Positions 1 through 5,988 of a stretch of 6,655 nucleotides of DNA are shown piece after piece. Made by a program: the position numbers and the translations under genes. The notes beneath the pieces are model-generated. The model did no database searches. It saw only the letters and a list, made by a program, of their open reading frames with translations, and was not told the DNA's origin. The first letter of the stretch is position 1, and every line of letters begins with the position of its first letter. Origin of the DNA: Planctomycetaceae bacterium (GTDB lineage Bacteria > Planctomycetota > Planctomycetia > Pirellulales > Thermoguttaceae); the NCBI GenBank assembly GCA_031287585.1, contig JAITST010000295.1:1-6655 (forward strand), read 5' to 3'.

Positions 1-1290
1 GTCTATGAACAGTTTTGAGCCGACTCCTTTTGCCCAGAGCGGTACTATCGCGTTGGTGTGTCCGCCGCTTGCGTATTGTACTCCGGCGAAGTTGCCCGCT
101 CCTTTGTTCTCAACAGGAACGAATCCGTTGAACGTGTCGCCTTCATCGAAGTTGCCGTTATCGTTTTCGTCTTCGTATGTTCCCGGTCCCCAAATTGCTC
201 CCGTCGCGTGGTCGGCTGTTACTATCAACAACGTCTCGTCCCACGAACTATTCTCTTCAACCCACTTACAAACCGCTTCAATCGCTTTCATAAACGCGAC
301 ATGTTCGTATGATGCGTGCCGAATGTTTCTCGCGTGGTTGCCGTGGTCAATCGCACCGCCTTCAATCATAATTACAAACCCCTTGTCGCCCTTCTTCGCG
401 AGTATGTCCAACGCCTCAATTGAGAGGTCGGTTAGCGTCGGGATTTTGTCGATGATGTCGAGGTCTTTAATTTTGTATATCTTCGCGAATGCTGCTTTCG
501 CTTTCGCCTCATCCGTCTTGTCGTTCGTCACAAAGCCGTCCACCGCCGGTATATCGCCGCGTGACGGAACAATGTGAACAAACTTACTACGTTCAAGCAC
601 CGGCTTCGACGACTCCGCTTCAATCTTCTTCCAGACTTCTTCGGAACCGACATACTTGTACGGGTCTTTGTCGCTACCACTGTCAAACGCCGGATGCGGA
701 TGTCCTGCCCCCGTAATGACAGACAACGGGCTTTTCTCATACATCTCAGTAAAAATCTCTGGGTAGTTACCACGCTTTTCGTTGTGAGCGGAAAAGCCCG
801 CTGGAGTTGCGTGACTTGCTTGCACCGTAGTTACCACCCCGGAAACTCGACCGGTTTTAGCGGCGATTTCGGGCAAAAGGACGAGCGGTTGTTTGGTATC
901 AGACATACCAATACGACCGCTAATTGTTTTCGAGCCGGAGTGTAACGCGGTAGAAGCGGCTGCGGAATCTGTCGTCGTTGAACTCGGACCAGCGTCTGTA
1001 CCTTTCGCCGATTTCCAGAACAATTCAGGGTCGTAACCGCGTTCGCCAGCAGGAATCGGTACGCCTCCCTTGCGTTGCGCGAAAGTAGTCATACCAACGT
1101 GAACCGGAAACGAGTCAACACTCTGTTTCCCAAGTTCGCCGTAACGGTAGTAACTACCGGCAATATGACTGTTAAATCCCATTCCGTCGCCAATCATAAG
1201 AATAACATTCTTCGCTTTGGGGGTATCCGCGGCAAAACAAAACTGCGGTGCCAACAATAGCAGGACAATAAATGGTGCAATACGTTTCAT
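1..1290 (-). CDS. phoA: Exported alkaline phosphatase, PhoA family (C-terminus beyond window)
   Basis: Hydrolyses phosphomonoesters outside the cytoplasm to release phosphate. Reading leftwards from ATG at 1290-1288, 430 codons stay open to the window edge, so the stop and perhaps a few dozen residues are missing. Residues 1-20 form a signal peptide (basic start, Leu-rich core, cleavage after C-F-A). The PhoA set is complete in order: I-G-D-G-M-G with D35; T-D-S-A with nucleophile S109; H160-A-T-P with T162; R173 with the same spacing from T162 as E. coli R166 from T155; E310, D315 and H319; T-A-D-H with D360 and H361; and H411. H160 and H316 occupy the positions of E. coli D153 and K328, as in animal-type enzymes. 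Residues 374-385 match a 12-residue EF-hand calcium loop. The leader has AG-rich AAAGAAAG about 7 nt before ATG. No Pho box was recognised. The family call is firm; the symbol is by homology. Confidence 0.93.
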   Translation of the reverse strand, partial: MKRIAPFIVLLLLAPQFCFAADTPKAKNVILMIGDGMGFNSHIAGSYYRYGELGKQSVDSFPVHVGMTTFAQRKGGVPIPAGERGYDPELFWKSAKGTDAGPSSTTTDSAAASTALHSGSKTISGRIGMSDTKQPLVLLPEIAAKTGRVSGVVTTVQASHATPAGFSAHNEKRGNYPEIFTEMYEKSPLSVITGAGHPHPAFDSGSDKDPYKYVGSEEVWKKIEAESSKPVLERSKFVHIVPSRGDIPAVDGFVTNDKTDEAKAKAAFAKIYKIKDLDIIDKIPTLTDLSIEALDILAKKGDKGFVIMIEGGAIDHGNHARNIRHASYEHVAFMKAIEAVCKWVEENSSWDETLLIVTADHATGAIWGPGTYEDENDNGNFDEGDTFNGFVPVENKGAGNFAGVQYASGGHTNAIVPLWAKGVGSKLFID

Positions 1291-1331
1291 AATGTAACTT
1301 TCTTTGTTCAGAAATTTTGAAATTGGTAAAA

Positions 1332-1353
1332 TTGGAAACGACAGTGTTTCCAA
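1332..1353. promoter_or_regulatory. 8-bp perfect dyad in the alkaline phosphatase leader
   Basis: TTGGAAAC (1332-1339) and GTTTCCAA (1346-1353) are perfect inverted repeats around a 6-nt spacer. They fall just downstream of the predicted transcription start, so the site could be an operator for a dimeric regulator or a hairpin at the 5' end of the mRNA. It is not followed by a T-run on the minus strand and does not look like a terminator. The sequence does not choose between the DNA-site and RNA-hairpin readings. Confidence 0.5.
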
Positions 1354-1365
1354 AAACAACGCATA

Positions 1366-1394
1366 ATCGTAACACATTACGTTTACGGTGTCAA
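1366..1394 (-). promoter_or_regulatory. Probable sigma-70 promoter of the alkaline phosphatase gene
   Basis: On the minus strand a perfect -35 TTGACA (1394-1389) is followed by exactly 17 nt and a -10 TACGAT (1371-1366, four of six consensus bases). A start near 1359 would give a leader of about 69 nt. The -35 lies only 8 nt from the left arm of the 18-bp inverted repeat at 1403-1420. The housekeeping-type call rests on consensus match alone. Confidence 0.6.
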
Positions 1395-1402
1395 CATAAA
1401 CC

Positions 1403-1679
1403 GAACACGATTGAAAATTGGTAAGTCACCGTAAAACAATGAAACGCTCTTTACATAGCAATAGACAACGGGGTCTTCTACCTATCACTATACAGGTAAC
1501 GTTTGAAAATTGCGTTAATTACATTACCACTTAATAGATGTTGAGAAAGAATCCTTACCCCGTAAGGGGTTGCGTTGTTTCTTGACGACAAGTGTCACCC
1601 GATACGTTTGATGTTCCATAATCAACAAACATTTTGAGTTACGATTACATCGCGGCACAAACAATTTTCAATCGTGTTC
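1403..1679. repeat. 18-bp perfect inverted repeat enclosing most of repeat copy A
   Basis: GAACACGATTGAAAATTG at 1403-1420 is the exact reverse complement of 1662-1679, with 241 bp between the arms. An 18-bp perfect match at this distance is not expected by chance. The arms resemble terminal inverted repeats of a small non-autonomous element, but no target-site duplication is visible outside them. Homology with copy B also continues about 43 bp past the right arm, so they are probably not simple transposon ends. Copy B has a degraded version of the right arm and no clear left arm. Confidence 0.75.
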
Positions 1680-1722
1680 AGACAGAAAAAATCTGGACGA
1701 GTTATTCTCTGATAGATACTAA
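1424..1722 (+). repeat. Dispersed non-coding repeat, copy A (~300 bp)
   Basis: This stretch aligns along its whole length with 5863-6191 in the same orientation, at about 90% identity outside indels (roughly 28 substitutions by hand count, mostly transitions). Relative to copy B it lacks about 32 bp of palindromic sequence after the GGGG at 1566-1569, has 4 extra bases near 1625 and has one A fewer in the A-run near 1686-1691. The indels shift every frame and no start or frame is shared, so it is not conserved as protein. It includes the ACCCC-GTAA-GGGGT hairpin at 1557-1570. Homology may start a little earlier, since ATTGGTA (1417-1423) is also present at 5853-5859. Its function is unknown. 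Confidence 0.85.
1557..1570. other. Hairpin with GTAA (GNRA-type) loop inside repeat copy A
   Basis: ACCCC-GTAA-GGGGT is a 5-bp perfect stem closed by a four-base loop that would be a GNRA tetraloop if transcribed on the plus strand. The left part of the same hairpin is preserved in copy B (5996-6009), where it is nested in a larger palindrome. In copy A the bases after the stem are TGCGTTGTTT, a poor T-run, so a terminator role is weak here. Confidence 0.55.
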
Positions 1723-1768
1723 CTGTTCACAAAGAGTATGTACGTTCACTATGAAAGGTCAATACAAA

Positions 1769-1800
1769 GCGTCCCCGTCGGTTTTAAGCGACGGTGCCGC
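1769..1800. other. Long imperfect hairpin in the spacer
   Basis: CCGTCG (1775-1780) pairs with CGACGG (1789-1794) around an 8-nt loop. Below it, G1769-C1800, C1770-G1799, G1771-C1798 and C1773-G1796 extend the stem with two mismatches. It lies outside the part shared with copy B and is not followed by a T-run, so it is more likely an RNA structural element or binding site than a terminator. Confidence 0.4.
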
Positions 1801-1844
1801 TGGTGAAAGAAAATATAAAACGTGTTAGAACTGTTTACCCAATT

Positions 1845-1867
1845 GCGGGCGGAATGCCCGCTTTTTT
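1845..1867 (+). terminator. Rho-independent terminator, plus strand
   Basis: GCGGGC (1845-1850), a 5-nt loop and GCCCGC (1856-1861) form a 6-bp GC-only stem followed at once by six T (1862-1867). On the minus strand the stem is followed by AATTGGG, so it would not act as a classical terminator for the sigma factor gene, which ends at 1890 on that strand. It points to plus-strand transcription through the spacer at 1291-1844. Confidence 0.75.
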
Positions 1868-1889
1868 AGAATTGTATGAACGCCACGAA

Positions 1890-2789
1890 CTAATCTACGT
1901 ACAATTTTTTTATCCTGTTCACAATCGCCGTGTGCATTTGGCTTACGCGGCTTTCTGATAGGTCTAGGGTCATTCCTATTTCTCTCATTGTCATATCTTC
2001 GTAGTAGTACAGGATGATTATCAGCCGTTCCGTTTTCGACAGACCGCGAGTGAACGCACGGATTAGGTCGTCTTTTGCCATTCGCTCGGTTGGGTCTTCG
2101 CTGCGGCGGTCGGCTATTACGTCTATCTCGCGGATGTCCTTTGAACTGTCACTCTCGCAACAGCGTTTGTCCAAACTCGTCAGATTAACGTCGTGCGATT
2201 CCGCAAGCAGTTGACGCACCTCTTCGAGCGAAACCTGCATATACTCCGCAACTTCTGTATCAATCGGCTTACGTCCGAGATGTGTTTCGAGTTGTTTGTA
2301 AGCGTCGTTCAATCGTGTCGTTTTCGTCCGTACCATTCTCGGTACCCAATCCATCGCGCGTAACTCGTCGATGATTGCACCTTGAACACGGTTCATACAA
2401 AACGTTTCAAACTTAACACCGCGTTCGAGGTCAAACGCCGCTATCGCCGACATTAAACCGAAGTTACCAGCCGAAATCAAATCGGCAATGTCAACTCCGT
2501 CGGGCAAACGTGTTATGATACGTTTAGCACGGCTTTCAACGAGCGGCATATAATGTTCAAACAGTCTGTTACGGAGTTCGTTGGTCGGATTCGCCTTATA
2601 CTCACGCCACAACGCAGTTGTCTCATTGCCGAGTTCAACCGTCCTATCCGCAACCATCATATCCACATCCATATCCATAACCGCCACGCCGCTTGAGACT
2701 GTATCGAGCGGCGACGGTATCACGCCGCGTCCCTGATGGAACGATTTACTATCGCGAACCGAAGGTCGTCTTGTCATAGTTTCTGTCAT
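1890..2789 (-). CDS. RNA polymerase sigma factor, FliA/WhiG (sigma-28) family
   Basis: A 299-residue alternative sigma factor that directs RNA polymerase to a dedicated promoter set. Region 2 spans about residues 70-147: D-L-I-S-A-G-N-F-G-L is region 2.2, and K-F-E-T-F followed by R-V-Q-G-A-I-I-D-E-L-R-A-M-D-W-V-P-R (134-151) is the hallmark of the FliA/WhiG branch. Region 3 covers about 152-205. Region 4 (243-295) ends in a helix-turn-helix around M-R-E-I-G to S-R-V-S-Q (268-284). Residues 1-55 are a non-conserved Met/Asp-rich extension; FliA of E. coli is 239 residues. GGAG at 2800-2797, 7 nt upstream, supports the start at 2789, although M5 and M38-M45 are alternatives. No flagellar gene or anti-sigma gene lies nearby, so a flagellar role is not established. 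Confidence 0.92.
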   Translation of the reverse strand: MTETMTRRPSVRDSKSFHQGRGVIPSPLDTVSSGVAVMDMDVDMMVADRTVELGNETTALWREYKANPTNELRNRLFEHYMPLVESRAKRIITRLPDGVDIADLISAGNFGLMSAIAAFDLERGVKFETFCMNRVQGAIIDELRAMDWVPRMVRTKTTRLNDAYKQLETHLGRKPIDTEVAEYMQVSLEEVRQLLAESHDVNLTSLDKRCCESDSSKDIREIDVIADRRSEDPTERMAKDDLIRAFTRGLSKTERLIIILYYYEDMTMREIGMTLDLSESRVSQMHTAIVNRIKKLYVD

Positions 2790-2937
2790 ACAAACGCTCC
2801 GAAAAAGTATTTATTACATTTGTTGGCAACAATCGAGTTACCGTCAATTGGCTGTAAGGTTACTGAATTTTGCCGTTTTTGAAAAGAGCAAAATTTCAAA
2901 TTTGTGGGAATTTTTACTATCTGCACACTGTTTTTTT

Positions 2938-3087
2938 ACCGCGAATGCACGGAAACACGAAGAATGCTATAAATTTTAGATTTTAGATTTGTGATTTTAG
3001 ATTGCAATGTATGTTGTGTTGGCGAAAACATTACATTACAAATAATCTAAAATCTAAAATCCTTTTCTTCTTTTTTGCTTTCGTGGT
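2938..3087. repeat. 150-bp palindromic (MITE-like) intergenic element
   Basis: The ends, ACCGCGAATGCA (2938-2949) and the reverse complement of 3076-3087 (ACCACGAAAGCA), agree at 10 of 12 positions. Inside, ATTTTAGATTTTAGATT (2973-2989) is an exact inverted match to 3044-3060 (17 bp). A third GATTTTAGATT (2993-3003) can pair with the same right arm. The centre holds further short complements (ATGTT near 3010, AACAT near 3028). There is no open reading frame. Nested imperfect palindromes of this kind resemble dispersed REP or MITE-like sequences; mobility cannot be shown from one copy. Confidence 0.6.
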
Positions 3088-3101
3088 TCATCTATACAAA
3101 T

Positions 3102-3170
3102 CGCGGTAGCAACCCCTGTTGCAAAGTCCGCGTTCTACGTCATAATTATACGTATCACACGGCGCGGACT
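3102..3170. other. Cluster of mutually exclusive stem sequences upstream of icd
   Basis: CGCGG (3102-3106) can pair with CCGCG (3128-3132) around an inner GCAAC-CCCT-GTTGC hairpin (3109-3122). The same AGTCCGCG (3125-3132) is also a perfect 8-bp inverted match to CGCGGACT (3163-3170), which encloses a TACGT/ACGTA stem (3136-3140, 3150-3154). The two folds exclude each other. The cluster lies upstream of the predicted icd promoter, so it would be in an icd leader only if a second, more distal promoter exists. Otherwise it may be the remnant of a palindromic repeat. Confidence 0.4.
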
Positions 3171-3223
3171 GCCGCTCCGTATCGAATCGGTTGTTGTTTG
3201 AAAATTGGTTTAGCATTACGTCA

Positions 3224-3252
3224 TTGCAAACTATCATTGTCAAACTTATAAA
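3224..3252 (+). promoter_or_regulatory. Probable sigma-70 promoter of icd operon
   Basis: TTGCAA (3224-3229, four of six -35 bases), a 17-nt spacer and TATAAA (3247-3252, five of six -10 bases) precede icd. The predicted start near 3259 gives a leader of about 45 nt ending in AGAAAGGAA before the ATG at 3304. A less good alternative is TTGTCA (3237-3242) with TACTCT (3261-3266). Confidence 0.6.
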
Positions 3253-3303
3253 ATACTTCGTACTCTTCCTACATTAACTTGTTTTACTCACAGAAAGGAA
3301 CAA

Positions 3304-4404
3304 ATGGCTTACGATATAACTTTGATTACAGGCGACGGAGTCGGTCCCGAACTCGCGGCGGCGGCTCGTCAGTGCGTTGACGCGACGGGAATTAAGGTAA
3401 ACTGGGATATTCAGGAGGCAGGGGTTGACGTTATGGAACGTCTCGGAACACCGCTCCCCGACTCCGTTATTGAGAGTGTTAAGCGAACAAAGTGTGCGCT
3501 AAAAGCACCGATAACAACGCCCGTTGGTACCGGTTTTCGCAGTATAAACGTACATTTACGGCAGGCACTCGGACTTTACGCTTGCTTACGTCCGTGCAAG
3601 TATTATCGCGGTGTCCGTACTTTGTACGACAAAAATCCGGTTGACCTTGTTCTCGTTCGCGAGAATACGGAAGACTTGTACGCGGGAATTGAGTTTGTGA
3701 AAGGCGAGCCAGCAACACACGAATTATTCGATGTAATCAACAAACTCAGTTCGTCGAAAAAAATTCCGACTGGTCGTGATACAACCGGTATATCTATAAA
3801 ACCTATCAGCGTAGAAGGCACGGAACGTATCGTGCGGTACGCATTCAACTACGCGCGTGAGAACAAACGGCGGCACGTGACGGCAGTTCACAAGGCGAAC
3901 ATTATGAAACATACCGACGGTCTGTTTCTCGAAGTTGCCCGTAACGTCGCGAAGGAATATAGTGACATCGCGTTTGAAGACCGTATCGTTGACAATATGT
4001 GTATGCAACTCGTTCAGAAGCCGGAATTATATGATGTGCTGGTATTGCCGAACTTGTACGGCGACATATTAAGCGACCTCGCGGCGGGTTTGGTAGGCGG
4101 GTTGGGGGTAGCACCGGGGGCAAATATCGGACCCGCCGGAGCGGTATTCGAGGCAACGCACGGTTCCGCACCGAAGTATAAGGGACAGAATAAAGTAAAC
4201 CCGTGTGCGTTAATCCTGTCGGCGGTACTGATGTTGCGTCACTTGAAAGAAACCGAAGCCGCTAACAAACTTGAAAACGCGGTAGCAAGTGTAATCGCCG
4301 AAGGGAAAAATGTAACGTATGATATGAAAGCCGACCGCGACGACCCGACAGCGGTAGGAACAAAGGAGATGGCGAATGCGATATGCGAGAAGATGGGCAA
4401 GTGA
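3304..4404 (+). CDS. icd: Isocitrate dehydrogenase, short (366-residue) type
   Basis: Oxidatively decarboxylates isocitrate to 2-oxoglutarate in the TCA cycle (cytoplasm). N-terminal L-I-T-G-D-G-V-G-P-E (7-16) is typical of the isocitrate/isopropylmalate dehydrogenase fold. Substrate residues follow the isocitrate pattern: S80-I-N82-V-x-L-R86, then R96, R119 in V-R-E-N-T-E-D-L-Y126, K197, D230, and the metal pair D254/D258 in N-L-Y-G-D-I-L-S-D. S-I-N-V-x-L-R argues against isopropylmalate or homoisocitrate dehydrogenase. After H-G-S-A-P the residues are K291-Y292, with Y339 further on, equal to E. coli K344, Y345 and Y391, which contact the 2'-phosphate of NADP; A343 replaces R395. NADP preference is therefore likely but unproven. 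The length is well below the 416 residues of E. coli Icd. AAAGGAA 5-11 nt upstream supports the ATG at 3304. It overlaps the next gene by 29 bp. Confidence 0.92.
   Translation: MAYDITLITGDGVGPELAAAARQCVDATGIKVNWDIQEAGVDVMERLGTPLPDSVIESVKRTKCALKAPITTPVGTGFRSINVHLRQALGLYACLRPCKYYRGVRTLYDKNPVDLVLVRENTEDLYAGIEFVKGEPATHELFDVINKLSSSKKIPTGRDTTGISIKPISVEGTERIVRYAFNYARENKRRHVTAVHKANIMKHTDGLFLEVARNVAKEYSDIAFEDRIVDNMCMQLVQKPELYDVLVLPNLYGDILSDLAAGLVGGLGVAPGANIGPAGAVFEATHGSAPKYKGQNKVNPCALILSAVLMLRHLKETEAANKLENAVASVIAEGKNVTYDMKADRDDPTAVGTKEMANAICEKMGK
4362..4368 (+). promoter_or_regulatory. Shine-Dalgarno of the downstream gene, inside icd
   Basis: AAAGGAG sits within the last codons of icd, 7 nt before ATG at 4376-4378. 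It is the strongest ribosome-binding site in the window and fixes the start of the overlapping gene. Because it is embedded in icd coding sequence, the two genes are likely translationally coupled or at least co-transcribed. Confidence 0.8.
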
Positions 4405-5806
4405 TGTTGCCGCGATTTTGGCGGTGATTACGTTGGTTGTGACGCAAACAATCAGTTCGGTATCGGTTGCTGGTGAAACGGTAGAGCCGGTAGAAAACGA
4501 GTATGCGGCGATGTGCGATACAGTGATTTCTATCGCGCAAAAGTTGGAGGGCAAGGAACGCGCGGATGTATTGATTGCGTTGGCACAACTACAAATTGTC
4601 ACGGCACATTCTATCGACGACATCAAAGCGGCGATGCGCAATATCGAATCACAGAGCGAGCGTATTACGGCGTTGCGGCGTTTGGCGTTCTTGTCTATCG
4701 GGATTGGAGAAAGCGATTTTACTGCGGAGATTGTCGGCTTGTTGACGGAAGAAGACAAAACGCAATCGACATTCGCGGGTTCGCTTGCGTTATTTATGTT
4801 GCAGCATAGCGAGACGGCAAAAGCTCCGCTCGCAGACAGTTCGGTACTATTACTTAATAAAACAGAGAATCTGTTTGAAAGTGAAAAACAAAAGTTTGAG
4901 TTAATAGTACGGCTTATTGAAGCGGGCGAGTTTCAGGTGTCGGTACGATTGTTGTCAAGTCTCGCAGACGCGGAATTACAGGATGCCGCGAGATATAAAT
5001 TGTTGCCGCGTTATGTTGTTAGCAGATTAACTCCAACTGTACCGTATGGCAATCCGCCAAAAGAAATTGTTGATTTTGTGGAAAAAAACTTACTTCTATT
5101 CGGTACGCAAACGAAACGTGCGTGGGGAATGTTTGCGGTTCTTGGTATGTTTAACTATACGGACAACCAAATTTGGTTCAGCAGAACATATCAGTGCGCT
5201 AATGATATCGAAGATGATGAGTATCGTAGTGTGTTGTTACGAAAGTTGGCGAATCATTTTTTTGTTTTTCCCGGTAGAAACGCGGTAATGAGTTTTGTTA
5301 CGTTTTTAGAAGACGCGGAAAATTCCGCGAGGAAGGTGGAACCGCTCTCACGGCGGTTAGAACTGCTTACGTTTATCGCGGGTATCTACGGTAAATCCAA
5401 CGCGGCAAAACTCCCGTTGGTACCTGCCGTGTCCGCTAAACAATGTCGGGCGAAGTTTGAAGCATTGATTTGTGAAGTGAAAGAAAACATAAAACTTTCA
5501 CAACCAGAAACATTATCAAACATACAAAAGATAGTTTTGTTACAAGAGATAGCGCAAGCGAAACGTAAGGAAACAAAAATTGGTTACGTGCTTGGAGAAC
5601 ATTTAGAGGCGGTAAAATTAGCGGCAAACGAACCAAACGGAGCGGAATTGATTACAGAAATTCTATTGCGAATAATAAACCTCTACAAACAAAATGATTC
5701 GGATTCAGTAAAAAACGCCGACGAAGACCGTCTGCGATTACCGTTTGAACAATACGAAAGAGAATATTTCACCCCATTCAAAATACCGGAAGATTGCGGA
5801 TGTTGA
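4376..5806 (+). CDS. Exported helical protein of unknown function
   Basis: I do not recognise a family for this 476-residue protein. Residues 1-9 carry three arginines, 10-31 are hydrophobic and S-V-A at 30-32 would be a fitting signal-peptidase site, so it is probably exported to the periplasm or cell surface; an uncleaved anchor is also possible. The rest reads as mainly alpha-helical, with Leu/Ala-rich amphipathic stretches (for example around 54-75, 85-110 and 155-200). A repeat-type (TPR or HEAT-like) solenoid is possible, but no clear repeat unit was seen. The protein ends in E-D-C-G-C, two cysteines at 474 and 476. The start at 4376 is set by AAAGGAG and lies 29 bp inside icd in another frame. 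The signal sequence makes a direct metabolic partnership with isocitrate dehydrogenase unlikely; shared expression is the more cautious reading. Confidence 0.82.
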   Translation: MRYARRWASDVAAILAVITLVVTQTISSVSVAGETVEPVENEYAAMCDTVISIAQKLEGKERADVLIALAQLQIVTAHSIDDIKAAMRNIESQSERITALRRLAFLSIGIGESDFTAEIVGLLTEEDKTQSTFAGSLALFMLQHSETAKAPLADSSVLLLNKTENLFESEKQKFELIVRLIEAGEFQVSVRLLSSLADAELQDAARYKLLPRYVVSRLTPTVPYGNPPKEIVDFVEKNLLLFGTQTKRAWGMFAVLGMFNYTDNQIWFSRTYQCANDIEDDEYRSVLLRKLANHFFVFPGRNAVMSFVTFLEDAENSARKVEPLSRRLELLTFIAGIYGKSNAAKLPLVPAVSAKQCRAKFEALICEVKENIKLSQPETLSNIQKIVLLQEIAQAKRKETKIGYVLGEHLEAVKLAANEPNGAELITEILLRIINLYKQNDSDSVKNADEDRLRLPFEQYEREYFTPFKIPEDCGC

Positions 5807-5988
5807 GAAAACGACATAATTTCACATATCGCAAAATATCGGATGTTGCGTTATTGGTACCTAGTCACCGTAAAACAATAAAACGTTCTTGACACAGCAA
5901 TAGACGACGGAGTTTTCTGCCTATCGTTATACAGGTAACGTTTGAAAATTGCGTTACTTACATTACTACTTAATAGATGTTAACAAAG

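Larger units (their letters stand above)
1611..1867 (+). ncRNA. Candidate small RNA ending at an orphan terminator (speculative)
   Basis: A strong plus-strand terminator at 1845-1867 has no credible plus-strand gene before it, so it may end a small RNA. Possible structure includes a closing pair CTAAC (1719-1723) with GTTAG (1824-1828), a long imperfect hairpin at 1769-1800 and the terminator stem. A weak promoter-like TTGACG (1582-1587) with TTTGAT 19 nt later could start it near 1617; the equivalent site in copy B reads TTGACA and TTTAAT. No known RNA family was recognised, and the 5' end is a guess. Confidence 0.22.

Noticed and set aside
5..577. Long plus-strand open frames across 1-1260
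   Set aside because: They lie antisense to the phosphatase, whose catalytic motifs are intact in the minus frame; the plus frames have no recognisable domain and no ribosome-binding site.
1598..1605. CCCGATAC in both repeats as a sigma-28 type -10 box for the neighbouring sigma factor
   Set aside because: No TAAA-type -35 lies at the right distance; the resemblance is to part of the -10 only.
1634..1828. Possible 64-codon plus-strand gene starting at TTG 1634
   Set aside because: It begins inside repeat copy A. The matching part of copy B is shifted by an extra A in the A-run, so the frame is not conserved, and no ribosome-binding site precedes it.
4210..4758. Minus-strand open frames antisense to icd and the exported protein
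   Set aside because: They are by-products of codon bias in the genuine plus-strand genes, which have clear motifs, a signal peptide and a strong ribosome-binding site.
1537..5810. 12-mer GATGTTGAGAAA at 1537-1548 and 5799-5810
   Set aside because: The second occurrence spans the stop codon of the exported protein gene and flanking sequence does not align; it is probably coincidence.
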